This document shows positions 1 through 6,159 of a DNA stretch of 6,437 nucleotides, piece by piece (the first letter of the stretch is position 1; every line of letters begins with the position of its first letter). The stretch comes from an uncultured Lacinutrix sp. GTDB lineage: Bacteria > Bacteroidota > Bacteroidia > Flavobacteriales > Flavobacteriaceae. The notes under the pieces were generated by a model that did not search any database, was not told the DNA's origin, and worked only from the letters and a program-made list of their open reading frames with translations. A program made the translations under genes and the position numbers. Location of the stretch: positions 1 through 6,437 of the forward strand of contig CALGIH010000365.1 in assembly GCA_937916035.1 (NCBI GenBank), given 5' to 3'.

Positions 1-1598
1 CAGTAAATGCCAAGAATGATATTTTAAGTGGAATAACTGTGGCTTTGGCTTTAGTGCCTGAAGCTGTTGCTTTTTCTTTTGTTGCAGGTGTTGACCCATT
101 GGTTGGACTTTATGCAGCCTTCATGATTGGTTTGATTACGTCAATTTTTGGAGGACGACCTGGAATGATTAGTGGCGCAACAGGAGCTTTGGCGGTAGTT
201 ATGGTTGCTTTAGTAGCCAAAGGGAATGCGATGGGAGTTGAAGGCGAACAGCTTGGACTATACTACTTATTTGCAACGGTTATTTTAATGGGCTTTATAC
301 AAATGCTTGCAGGTTTTTTTAAACTTGGAAAGTTTGTACGATTGATTCCTCACTCTGTTATGATGGGATTTGTTAATGGATTAGCTATTGTAATCTTCTT
401 GTCCCAATTAGGCATGTTCATAACCATTGAAAATGGTGAAGAAGTTTGGATGCATGGAACACAACTATGGATAATGATATGGTTAGTTGTACTAACCATG
501 GGAATTATGTTTGGTTTGCCTAAAGTAACTAAAAAAGTACCAGAGGCATTATTGGCAATCTTAGTAGTATCAGCTATTGTGATTTTCGGAAAATTGGATG
601 TTGCTACAGTTGGAAGTTTTATTCGTGAAGGTGGAGGAGAAGGATTGAAAGGTGGATTACCTCAGTTTCAGTTTGATATATTTAGTAAGGTCCCATTTAA
701 TATGGAAACCTTATTTTTTATTGGTCCTTATGCCTTAATTCTTGCAGCTATTGGTTTGATAGAATCTTTAATGACCTTGAATTTAATCGATGATTTAACC
801 GAAACCCGAGGAAACACAAACAGAGAATGTTTAGCGCAAGGAGGTGCGAATATTGTTACAGGATTGTTTGGAGGAATGGGTGGTTGTGCTATGATTGGTC
901 AATCTATTATTAATATAAAAGGCGGAGGACGAGGTCGATTATCTGGAATTGTTGCTGCCTTAGCTTTATTAGGGTTTATTTTGTTTGCTTCAGGGCTTAT
1001 TGAACAAGTACCTATTGCTGCGTTACTAGGTGTAATGTTTATGGTGGTTATTGGCACCTTTGCTTGGTCAAGTTTTAGAATTATGAATAAAATACCAAGA
1101 ACAGATGTTTTTGTTTTGATCTTGGTGTCTGGTTTAACCGTTTTATTTGATTTAGCAATTGCAGTTATTGCAGGAGTTATTGTCAGCGCTTTAGTGTTTT
1201 CATGGGAAAATGCGAAACGTATTCGTGCTAGAAAACGCATGCGTGAAGATGGCACCAAAATCTATGAAATTTGGGGACCCTTGTTCTTTGGTAGCATCTC
1301 AGCATTCAATGATAAGTTCGACGTAAAAAACGATCCAGAGCATGTAGAAATTGATTTTGTAGAATCTAGAATAAGCGACCATTCTGCTATTGAAGCTATA
1401 TTTAGTTTAGTAAATAAATATAAAGCTGAAGGGAAATCGGTTAAATTGAAACATCTTAGTGAAGATTGTAAAGTGTTGCTTTATAAGTCAAGTCCAATGT
1501 TTAGAGGTATTATTGTTGAGGCGATTGACGATCCTCGTTATCACTTAGCTGAAAACCCAGAAGCATTTACCAAAGGGCTGAATGAATACAATTTGTAG
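1..1598 (+). CDS. SulP-family inorganic anion transporter with C-terminal STAS domain (5' partial)
   Basis: Inner-membrane transporter of the SulP/SLC26 family, which moves anions such as sulfate or bicarbonate; the substrate cannot be assigned here. The frame is open to the left edge: codons from base 3 read VNAKNDILSGITVALALVPEA, a typical SulP N-terminal region. The GTG at 39 is therefore an internal valine, and probably only some ten to twenty residues are missing. Visible family signatures are DPLVGLYAAF near TM1, FGGRPGMISGATGA, the IESLMTLNLIDDLTETRGN segment (about 756-812) with the conserved membrane glutamate, and GGMGGCAMIGQSIIN followed by a GGGRGRLSG loop. Many hydrophobic spans fill bases 40-1190. 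A basic linker (KRIRARKRMR) leads into a cytoplasmic STAS domain at about 1250-1550, containing DHSAIEAI, which aligns with the DSS-type loop of STAS proteins. The promoter lies outside the window. The stop abuts the convergent VOC gene. Family assignment is firm; substrate is open. Confidence 0.93.
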   Translation, partial: VNAKNDILSGITVALALVPEAVAFSFVAGVDPLVGLYAAFMIGLITSIFGGRPGMISGATGALAVVMVALVAKGNAMGVEGEQLGLYYLFATVILMGFIQMLAGFFKLGKFVRLIPHSVMMGFVNGLAIVIFLSQLGMFITIENGEEVWMHGTQLWIMIWLVVLTMGIMFGLPKVTKKVPEALLAILVVSAIVIFGKLDVATVGSFIREGGGEGLKGGLPQFQFDIFSKVPFNMETLFFIGPYALILAAIGLIESLMTLNLIDDLTETRGNTNRECLAQGGANIVTGLFGGMGGCAMIGQSIINIKGGGRGRLSGIVAALALLGFILFASGLIEQVPIAALLGVMFMVVIGTFAWSSFRIMNKIPRTDVFVLILVSGLTVLFDLAIAVIAGVIVSALVFSWENAKRIRARKRMREDGTKIYEIWGPLFFGSISAFNDKFDVKNDPEHVEIDFVESRISDHSAIEAIFSLVNKYKAEGKSVKLKHLSEDCKVLLYKSSPMFRGIIVEAIDDPRYHLAENPEAFTKGLNEYNL

Positions 1599-2009
1599 TT
1601 AGTTATAGAAGTCATTCTCATCTACTAGCAAAGTTGTTAACTCAACTGTATGATTATCGGGATCTTTTAGATAAATAGAGTGGAAGTAATGATGGTCTTT
1701 AAATTGAAAAGATTCACCAATTGATTTAAAATACTCTTGAGCTTTCTGAAAATCTTGGCTAGATACATTAAAGGCAAAGTGATCTATCTTCACGTTTCTT
1801 GATTCTAGATTAAGTTTTTGATGTTCTGAATTTGCTGGAAATATTGCGACTCCAGTTTTCCCTGCTAACATAAAAATTGGAAATTCTTCCCATTTTTCGA
1901 GTTGGTATTTTTTTAATCCCAAAACTCTAGCATACCATTCTATGGATATCTCCATGTCTTTTACACAAATAGCAACATGATCTAAGAAGTTAATATCGAA
2001 GGGCTGCAT
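1599..2009 (-). CDS. VOC superfamily (glyoxalase/dioxygenase fold) protein
   Basis: A 136-residue single-module VOC protein with two beta-alpha-beta-beta-beta halves. The first begins LDHVAICVKDMEISIEWYAR (residues 9-28) and the second begins KIDHFAFNV (74-82). Candidate metal ligands are His11, His77 and Glu123 in DPDNHTVELTT. These are the usual VOC positions, so the metal site looks intact, but neither reaction nor substrate can be read from the sequence. Members include glyoxalase I, ring-cleavage dioxygenases, fosfomycin-type thiol transferases and many uncharacterised proteins. No signal peptide is seen, so it is probably cytosolic. It starts 7 bases after the coaD stop and is probably the last gene of a ddl-coaD-VOC operon. 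Its TAA lies directly against the stop of the convergent transporter gene. Fold is confident; function is unknown. Confidence 0.88.
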   Translation of the reverse strand: MQPFDINFLDHVAICVKDMEISIEWYARVLGLKKYQLEKWEEFPIFMLAGKTGVAIFPANSEHQKLNLESRNVKIDHFAFNVSSQDFQKAQEYFKSIGESFQFKDHHYFHSIYLKDPDNHTVELTTLLVDENDFYN

Positions 2010-2016
2010 AATTTTA

Positions 2017-2472
2017 TTATTTCACTTGCACACTTTTTGGGACAAGCTTGGTGTAATCACCATTATTTCTAATAACGTCTCTAACTATTGAAGAAGCTAT
2101 ATATGAAGTTTGTGCTGAAGTTAATAAAAACACAGTCTCTATTGGAGCTAAATCTCTATTGGTATGAGCAATGGCTTTTTCAAATTCAAAATCTGCAGGA
2201 TTACGTAATCCACGAAGAATAAATTCCACATCTATTTTCTTGCAAAAATCTACGGTTAAGCCTTTGTAAGTCATTACTTTTACTTTTGGTTCATCTGCAA
2301 AAGTATCTTCAATAAATTTCTTGCGTTCTTCTAATGAAAACATATATTTTTTTTCAGAATTCACACCAATAGCTACAATAATTTCATCAAAGAGTGTGAC
2401 ACCACGTTTAATTATATCGTAATGTCCTAAGGTGATTGGATCAAAAGATCCTGGAAAAATGGCTCGTTTCAT
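2017..2472 (-). CDS. coaD: Pantetheine-phosphate adenylyltransferase (PPAT)
   Basis: Fourth step of coenzyme A synthesis: it joins 4'-phosphopantetheine and ATP to give dephospho-CoA and pyrophosphate, in the cytosol. The 151-residue protein matches the family's usual length. It opens with AIFPGSFDPITLGH (residues 4-17), containing the nucleotidyltransferase T/HxGH motif as TLGH (14-17). RGLRN at 87-91 is the conserved pantetheine/ATP-binding segment, NRDLAPIETVFL follows at 105-116, and the phosphate-binding serine loop reads SYIASSIVRDV (123-133). That loop is written ISSS in E. coli CoaD; here the first serine is alanine, probably a tolerated variant. The ATG start at 2470-2472 places the GSFDP motif where CoaD enzymes normally have it. 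The gene follows ddl after 18 bases and precedes the VOC gene by 7, suggesting co-transcription. Confidence 0.97.
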   Translation of the reverse strand: MKRAIFPGSFDPITLGHYDIIKRGVTLFDEIIVAIGVNSEKKYMFSLEERKKFIEDTFADEPKVKVMTYKGLTVDFCKKIDVEFILRGLRNPADFEFEKAIAHTNRDLAPIETVFLLTSAQTSYIASSIVRDVIRNNGDYTKLVPKSVQVK

Positions 2473-2490
2473 ATCACTAAAATAATGCTT

Positions 2491-3465
2491 TTATTTTAAA
2501 GCTTCTTCAATAGCATTCCCAAATAATTCTTTCAGTGAAATTCCAGCAGCAGCAGCTTGTTGAGGTAAAATACTTGCTCGTGTAAAGCCAGGAACTGTAT
2601 TTACTTCTAATAAGTGTGGTTCGCCATCTTTAAAAATGTATTCGCTTCTTGAGAAGCCTGTCATTTTTAAAATTTCATAAACTTGTTTCGCTATCTTATT
2701 GACTTTGTCTTCTTGTACTTTGGTTATTCGCGCAGGCGTAATTTCCTGAGATTCTCCTAAGTATTTTGCTTTATAATCAAAGAAATCATTTTCTGTCACA
2801 ATTTCAGTAATTGGCAGCACTTTTACTTCACCTTTATAAGTTATCACACCAACAGATACTTCAATACCATCAAGAAACGATTCTATAATAATTTCGTCAT
2901 CTTCAACAAAAGCAACATCAACAGCGTTTTGTAGCTCGTCTTTTTTATAAACTTTGGTAATACCAAAACTACTACCTGCTTTATTGGCTTTTACAAAACA
3001 TGGCAATCCAACTTTTTTGATGATTGCATCTTCATTTACATGATCACCTAAGTTTAGGTAAAAAGATTCGGCTGTTTTAATTCCGTAAGGTTTTAAGACA
3101 CTTAAACAGTCTCTTTTGTTAAAAGTTAAAGCTGCTTGATACATGCTACAACTTGTTTGCGGAAGATTTATTAATTTAAAATAGGCTTGCATAAAGCCAT
3201 CTTCGCCTGGAGAACCATGAATGGCATTAAAAACACAATCAAAGTTAGTTTTACTACCATTTAAAGAAATTGAAAAATCATTTTTGTCAATAGGAAATTC
3301 TTGGTCATCAGCATCTACATAAACCCATTTGTTTTTGAATATATGTATTCTAAACAAATTGTATTTTGTGTTGTCTAAAGATTCATAAACTACATTTCCG
3401 CTTTTTAAGGAGATTTCATATTCGCTAGAATACCCTCCCATAATTATGGCAATATTTTTCTTCAT
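2491..3465 (-). CDS. ddl: D-alanine--D-alanine ligase
   Basis: An ATP-grasp ligase that couples two D-alanines for the peptidoglycan stem peptide in the cytosol; 324 residues, normal for Ddl. Visible motifs: GGYSSEYEISLKSG (10-23), where Glu15 matches the E. coli DdlB catalytic glutamate; HGSPGEDG (83-90); the ATP-binding Lys159 and glycine-rich loop KAGSSFG (162-168); the omega-loop DYKAKYLGE (230-238), whose Tyr231 is the tyrosine expected in D-Ala-D-Ala rather than D-Ala-D-Lac ligases; Arg273; and LLEVNTVPGFT (285-295) with metal ligands Glu287 and Asn289. The other metal ligand, Asp257 in DdlB, is Glu275 here (SRSEY). I take this as a conservative lineage variant, not loss of function. 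It is the first gene of the minus-strand cluster and is divergent from the PASTA gene. No convincing promoter was found upstream. Confidence 0.97.
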   Translation of the reverse strand: MKKNIAIIMGGYSSEYEISLKSGNVVYESLDNTKYNLFRIHIFKNKWVYVDADDQEFPIDKNDFSISLNGSKTNFDCVFNAIHGSPGEDGFMQAYFKLINLPQTSCSMYQAALTFNKRDCLSVLKPYGIKTAESFYLNLGDHVNEDAIIKKVGLPCFVKANKAGSSFGITKVYKKDELQNAVDVAFVEDDEIIIESFLDGIEVSVGVITYKGEVKVLPITEIVTENDFFDYKAKYLGESQEITPARITKVQEDKVNKIAKQVYEILKMTGFSRSEYIFKDGEPHLLEVNTVPGFTRASILPQQAAAAGISLKELFGNAIEEALK

Positions 3466-3518
3466 ATTTAGTTATCTGATTTCAGCAAAATGCTAGCCAT
3501 TCAATAAGTGTAAATTTA

Positions 3519-3559
3519 TTCCGTTTTGTAAAAATATCATTTATTTTATCTAAACGGAA
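3519..3559. repeat. Inverted repeat, possible operator
   Basis: TTCCGTTT (3519-3526) and AAACGGAA (3552-3559) are perfect inverted copies of eight bases separated by 25 bases. The arm centres are about 33 bases apart, roughly three helical turns, so a protein could meet both on the same DNA face. The GC-containing arms stand out in an AT-rich gap. Use as an operator for ddl or the PASTA gene is inference. Confidence 0.35.
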
Positions 3560-3631
3560 AACCTTTTGGTTTTTATATAACGTATATGAAGTAATGTTCG
3601 CCCTAATTTTATTTTAAAGCAGAAATTTGAT

Positions 3632-3639
3632 TAGTTTTG
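3632..3639 (+). promoter_or_regulatory. Candidate -7 box for the PASTA-rluD transcript
   Basis: TAGTTTTG fits the Bacteroidota -7 pattern TAnnTTTG exactly and lies 17 bases before the ATG of the PASTA gene, implying a very short leader. No TTG occurs at the expected -33 spacing (about 3606-3614), so support is only partial. Confidence 0.4.
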
Positions 3640-3656
3640 CTAAATATTTTTAATCT

Positions 3657-4220
3657 ATGAGTCTCATTCAATTTTTAAAGAGTAAAGTGTTTTTGAAACA
3701 ATTAGGATTTGCACTAATAGCGCTAATTGTGTTAAGTTTTTTGATGCTTACTTGGTTAAGATATTCTACCAACCATGGAGAATTTGTTGAAGTTCCAGAA
3801 TTAACTGGCAAATCTTTAGATGTTGTTGAAATTGAAATTAAGGACAGTGATTTGCAAATGGTTGTACAAGATTCAGCCAACTATAATCCTGATTACCCAA
3901 AGTTTTCAGTGATAGAACAAGCACCAAAAGCTGGGGCATTGGTTAAAGAAAATAGAAAAATTTACCTTACTTTAAATCCGTCAGGTTATCGAAAAGCCGG
4001 CGTTCCAAATATTATTCGTCGTACGTTCAGACAAGCAAAACCTACAATTGAAGCTTTAGGTTTTGAAGTTGGGAATATTACATATGTCAATGATATTGGA
4101 AAAGATGAGGTTATTGAAGTGAGGTATAAAGGGGAAAAAATTGCTCCTGGAACTTTGCTTGAAAAAACGACTAAAATTGATTTGGTTTTAGGTAATGGAA
4201 ATAGATCACAAAAACCTTAA
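3657..4220 (+). CDS. Membrane-anchored protein with two PASTA domains
   Basis: A 187-residue protein with a short basic N-terminus, one hydrophobic segment at about residues 14-35 (LGFALIALIVLSFLMLTWL), and two PASTA domains outside the membrane. The first spans about 42-108 (VPELTGKSLDVVEIEIKDSDL through QAPKAGALVKENRKIYLTL). The second spans about 114-180 (VPNIIRRTFRQAKPTIEALGF through APGTLLEKTTKIDLVLG). PASTA modules occur in penicillin-binding proteins and in PknB-type Ser/Thr kinases, where they can bind peptidoglycan fragments. Here there is no kinase or transpeptidase domain, and the length leaves no room for one. The protein therefore probably acts as a periplasmic binding or scaffolding factor, which is inference. 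Its end overlaps the longer start of the pseudouridine synthase gene, indicating co-transcription. It is divergent from ddl. The ATG at 3657 gives a complete membrane anchor. Confidence 0.9.
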   Translation: MSLIQFLKSKVFLKQLGFALIALIVLSFLMLTWLRYSTNHGEFVEVPELTGKSLDVVEIEIKDSDLQMVVQDSANYNPDYPKFSVIEQAPKAGALVKENRKIYLTLNPSGYRKAGVPNIIRRTFRQAKPTIEALGFEVGNITYVNDIGKDEVIEVRYKGEKIAPGTLLEKTTKIDLVLGNGNRSQKP

Positions 4221-5247
4221 TATGGAGGAACAATTATCTGAAGACGATTCTAATTTATACGAGCATTATTCTTTTGTTGCTGAAAAAGGACAGCAACCAC
4301 TAAGAATAGACAAATATTTAATGAATTTTATTGAAAATTCTACGCGAAATAAAATTCAAGCGGCTGCTAAAGAAGGTAGTATTAAAGTGAATGGAGAAGC
4401 AGTAAAATCCAATTACAAAGTAAGACCTTTTGATGAGATAAAGGTGTTGTTTGAGCATCCACCTCATGAATATTTATTGGTTCCTGAAGATATACCAATT
4501 GATGTTGTTTATGAAGATGATGATGTTTTGGTTGTTAATAAAGTAGCAGGAATGGTTGTGCATCCAGGTCATGGGAACTATTCAGGGACACTTATAAACG
4601 CTTTGATATTTCACTTTGAAAATTTACCAGATAATTCTAGTGAACGTCCAGGTTTGGTACATCGTATTGATAAAGACACAAGTGGATTGTTGGTAGTTGC
4701 CAAAACGGAAGAAGCGATGGCACATTTATCAAATCAGTTCGCCGAAAAGACAAGCAAACGTGAATATGTAGCATTAGTCTGGGGAAATGTTGATGAAGAC
4801 GAAGGCACTATTGAAGGCAATATAGGAAGACATCCAAAAAACAGATTACAGAATACGGTGTTTTATGGTGATGATGAAGATAAAGGGAAACCAGCCGTCA
4901 CACATTATAAAGTATTAGAACGTTTTGGTTATGTAACATTAGTATCTTGTAGATTAGAAACAGGACGTACACACCAAATTCGTGTACACATGAAACATAT
5001 TGGACACACATTGTTTAATGATGAACGTTATGGAGGTGACTTAATTTTAAAAGGGACTACATTTACTAAATACAAACAGTTCGTTGTTAATTGCTTTAAA
5101 GCATTGCCACGCCAAGCACTACATGCTAGAACCTTAGGATTTGTACATCCAAAAACTGGTGAGTTTATGAGCTTTACTTCAGAAATCCCTGATGATATAC
5201 AGCAATGTGTTAAGAAGTGGCGTAAATATGCTACGCATCAGATTTAG
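4195..5247 (+). CDS. rluD: RluD-type 23S rRNA pseudouridine synthase
   Basis: Cytosolic RluA/RluD-family enzyme that isomerises uridine to pseudouridine, by homology at positions 1911, 1915 and 1917 of 23S rRNA helix 69. Using the start at 4195 (350 residues), an acidic N-terminal tail leads to an S4-like RNA-binding domain at about 35-85 (LRIDKYLMNFIENSTRNKIQ). The catalytic domain follows with VNKVAGMVVHPGHGN (114-128), the active-site motif HRIDKDTSGLLVVAK (156-170; catalytic Asp159) and GRTHQIRVHM (257-266). A lysine- and aromatic-rich stretch at about 284-304 precedes RQALHA and is longer than in E. coli RluD. The start is ambiguous. ATG 4195 overlaps the PASTA gene by 26 bases, while ATG 4222 (residue 10) begins one base after the PASTA stop and loses no conserved sequence. 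Both imply translational coupling. Family is firm; RluD versus a sibling specificity is less so. Confidence 0.93.
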   Translation: MEIDHKNLNMEEQLSEDDSNLYEHYSFVAEKGQQPLRIDKYLMNFIENSTRNKIQAAAKEGSIKVNGEAVKSNYKVRPFDEIKVLFEHPPHEYLLVPEDIPIDVVYEDDDVLVVNKVAGMVVHPGHGNYSGTLINALIFHFENLPDNSSERPGLVHRIDKDTSGLLVVAKTEEAMAHLSNQFAEKTSKREYVALVWGNVDEDEGTIEGNIGRHPKNRLQNTVFYGDDEDKGKPAVTHYKVLERFGYVTLVSCRLETGRTHQIRVHMKHIGHTLFNDERYGGDLILKGTTFTKYKQFVVNCFKALPRQALHARTLGFVHPKTGEFMSFTSEIPDDIQQCVKKWRKYATHQI

Positions 5248-5293
5248 TAATAAACTTTCTTGATGCATCGATAAAAAAGAATAAAACCTAATG

Positions 5294-5324
5294 TTGATTT
5301 TATTCATAGGTAATTGTAACTTTG
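5294..5324 (+). promoter_or_regulatory. Bacteroidota-type promoter of yaaA
   Basis: TTG at 5294-5296, a 20-base spacer, then TAACTTTG at 5317-5324 fit the Bacteroidota -33/-7 consensus (TTG, TAnnTTTG) in sequence and spacing. Transcription would start near 5329-5333, only about 5-14 bases before the ATGs at 5337 and 5343. The TTG at 5322-5324, in frame with yaaA, is part of the -7 box and so cannot be its start codon if this promoter is used. Confidence 0.65.
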
Positions 5325-5342
5325 AAAGAAAGTATAATGCCT

Positions 5343-6101
5343 ATGAAATTAGTATTATCACCAGCCAAATCACTCAATTTTGAAGCTACCTTGCCAAGTG
5401 CTAAAACGACAGAATCTTGTTTCTTAAATGATTCTGAACGCTTAAATAAATTACTCAAAAAGAAATCTGCCAGAAGTTTGTCAAAGCTTATGAGTATTTC
5501 ACCTGCTTTGGGTCAGCTTAACTATGAACGCAATCAAGATTGGGAATTACCATTTACAAATGACAATGCAAGACAAGCAATTTATGCTTTTAATGGTGAT
5601 GTTTATCGTGGTTTGGATGCTTATACCATTCCGAAGGATAAATTAAAAAAAGTACAAGATACAGTTAGAATTATTTCTGGGCTATATGGTATTTTAAAGC
5701 CATTGGATTTAATGCAGCCTTATCGATTAGAAATGGGAACCAAATTCCCTGTTGGTAAAAACAAAAACTTGTATGAATTTTGGAAGCAAAAGATCACAAA
5801 AAGCCTCAATGATGAACTTGAAGATGATGAGCTTTTTTTAAATTTAGCAAGTAATGAGTATTTTAAAGCAATTGATGTAAAAGGATTAAAAGTACCTGTA
5901 AATACTGCTGTTTTTAAAGAATTTAAGAATGGTGAGTACAAAGTGATAGCTATTTTCGCCAAATTAGCCAGAGGACTCATGACGCGTTATATTATTGACA
6001 CCAACGCGAATAGTATTGATGCGATTAAGGGCTTTAATTATGAAGGCTATGGCTTTAGTGAAGCCATGTCAACAGACACAGAATTGGTGTTTGTTAGATA
6101 A
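5343..6101 (+). CDS. yaaA: YaaA-family peroxide stress protein (UPF0246)
   Basis: Cytosolic protein of the YaaA/UPF0246 family; in E. coli, YaaA limits free intracellular iron and oxidative DNA damage during hydrogen peroxide stress. From ATG 5343 it has 252 residues, close to the family norm, and begins MKLVLSPAKSL like its homologues. Conserved blocks are SPAK (6-9), NARQAI (75-80), FNGDVY (83-88), SGLYGILKPLDLMQPYRLEM (112-131), NLASNEYF (167-174), ARGLMTRYII (209-218) and FNYEGYGF (231-238). ATG 5337 would add only two residues; the in-frame TTG at 5322 lies in the promoter. An acidic run (ELEDDEL, 158-164) sits before NLASNEYF. The gene is preceded by its own promoter and followed eight bases after the stop by a terminator-like hairpin, so it is probably monocistronic. 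Regulation by peroxide is not visible in the sequence. Confidence 0.95.
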   Translation: MKLVLSPAKSLNFEATLPSAKTTESCFLNDSERLNKLLKKKSARSLSKLMSISPALGQLNYERNQDWELPFTNDNARQAIYAFNGDVYRGLDAYTIPKDKLKKVQDTVRIISGLYGILKPLDLMQPYRLEMGTKFPVGKNKNLYEFWKQKITKSLNDELEDDELFLNLASNEYFKAIDVKGLKVPVNTAVFKEFKNGEYKVIAIFAKLARGLMTRYIIDTNANSIDAIKGFNYEGYGFSEAMSTDTELVFVR

Positions 6102-6108
6102 ACTCTGT

Positions 6109-6140
6109 GATTCCTGCGAAGGCAGGAATCCATTTTTATA
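6109..6140 (+). terminator. Hairpin with T-rich tail after yaaA
   Basis: GATTCCTGC (6109-6117) and GCAGGAATC (6122-6130) form a perfect 9-bp stem around the tetraloop GAAG, followed by C and then CATTTTTATA. This suits an intrinsic terminator for plus-strand transcription from yaaA. The other strand lacks a matching T tract. The same palindrome resembles hairpin sequences dispersed in many genomes, so it may also be a REP-like repeat unit. Confidence 0.6.
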
Positions 6141-6159
6141 CTATTTTAGTTTCAATTAA

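Larger units (their letters stand above)
3466..3656. promoter_or_regulatory. Divergent intergenic region between ddl and the PASTA gene
   Basis: This 191-base AT-rich gap must hold the starts of both divergent transcripts. It contains an 8-base inverted repeat (3519-3559), an adjacent hairpin AAAACC-TTTT-GGTTTT (3558-3573), and a TAnnTTTG match on the plus strand at 3632-3639. On the minus strand only a 7-of-8 match to TAnnTTTG is seen (TAAATTTA, 3511-3518), without an upstream TTG. No small gene is evident here. Confidence 0.6.

Noticed and set aside
39..41. GTG as the start of the SulP transporter gene
   Set aside because: The frame is open to base 3 and the upstream codons (VNAKNDILSGIT) match the SulP N-terminal region, so the gene continues beyond the window edge.
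899..1258. Minus-strand open frame inside the transporter gene
   Set aside because: It is antisense to conserved SulP sequence, low in complexity (rich in K, I and T), and has no recognisable motif.
1632..1647. AGTTG-N6-CAACT dyad as a terminator for the convergent genes
   Set aside because: The stem is only five pairs, lies inside VOC coding sequence, and has no T tract.
3668..3880. Minus-strand open frame inside the PASTA gene
   Set aside because: It is antisense to the membrane anchor and first PASTA domain, with serine-rich content expected from a complement.
5260..5271. TTGATGCATCGA palindrome after rluD as a terminator
   Set aside because: It is self-complementary with almost no loop and is followed by A-rich, not T-rich, sequence.
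5720..5980. Minus-strand open frame with a run of serines inside yaaA
   Set aside because: The serine run is the complement of the acidic stretch in yaaA; the plus-strand frame is strongly conserved.
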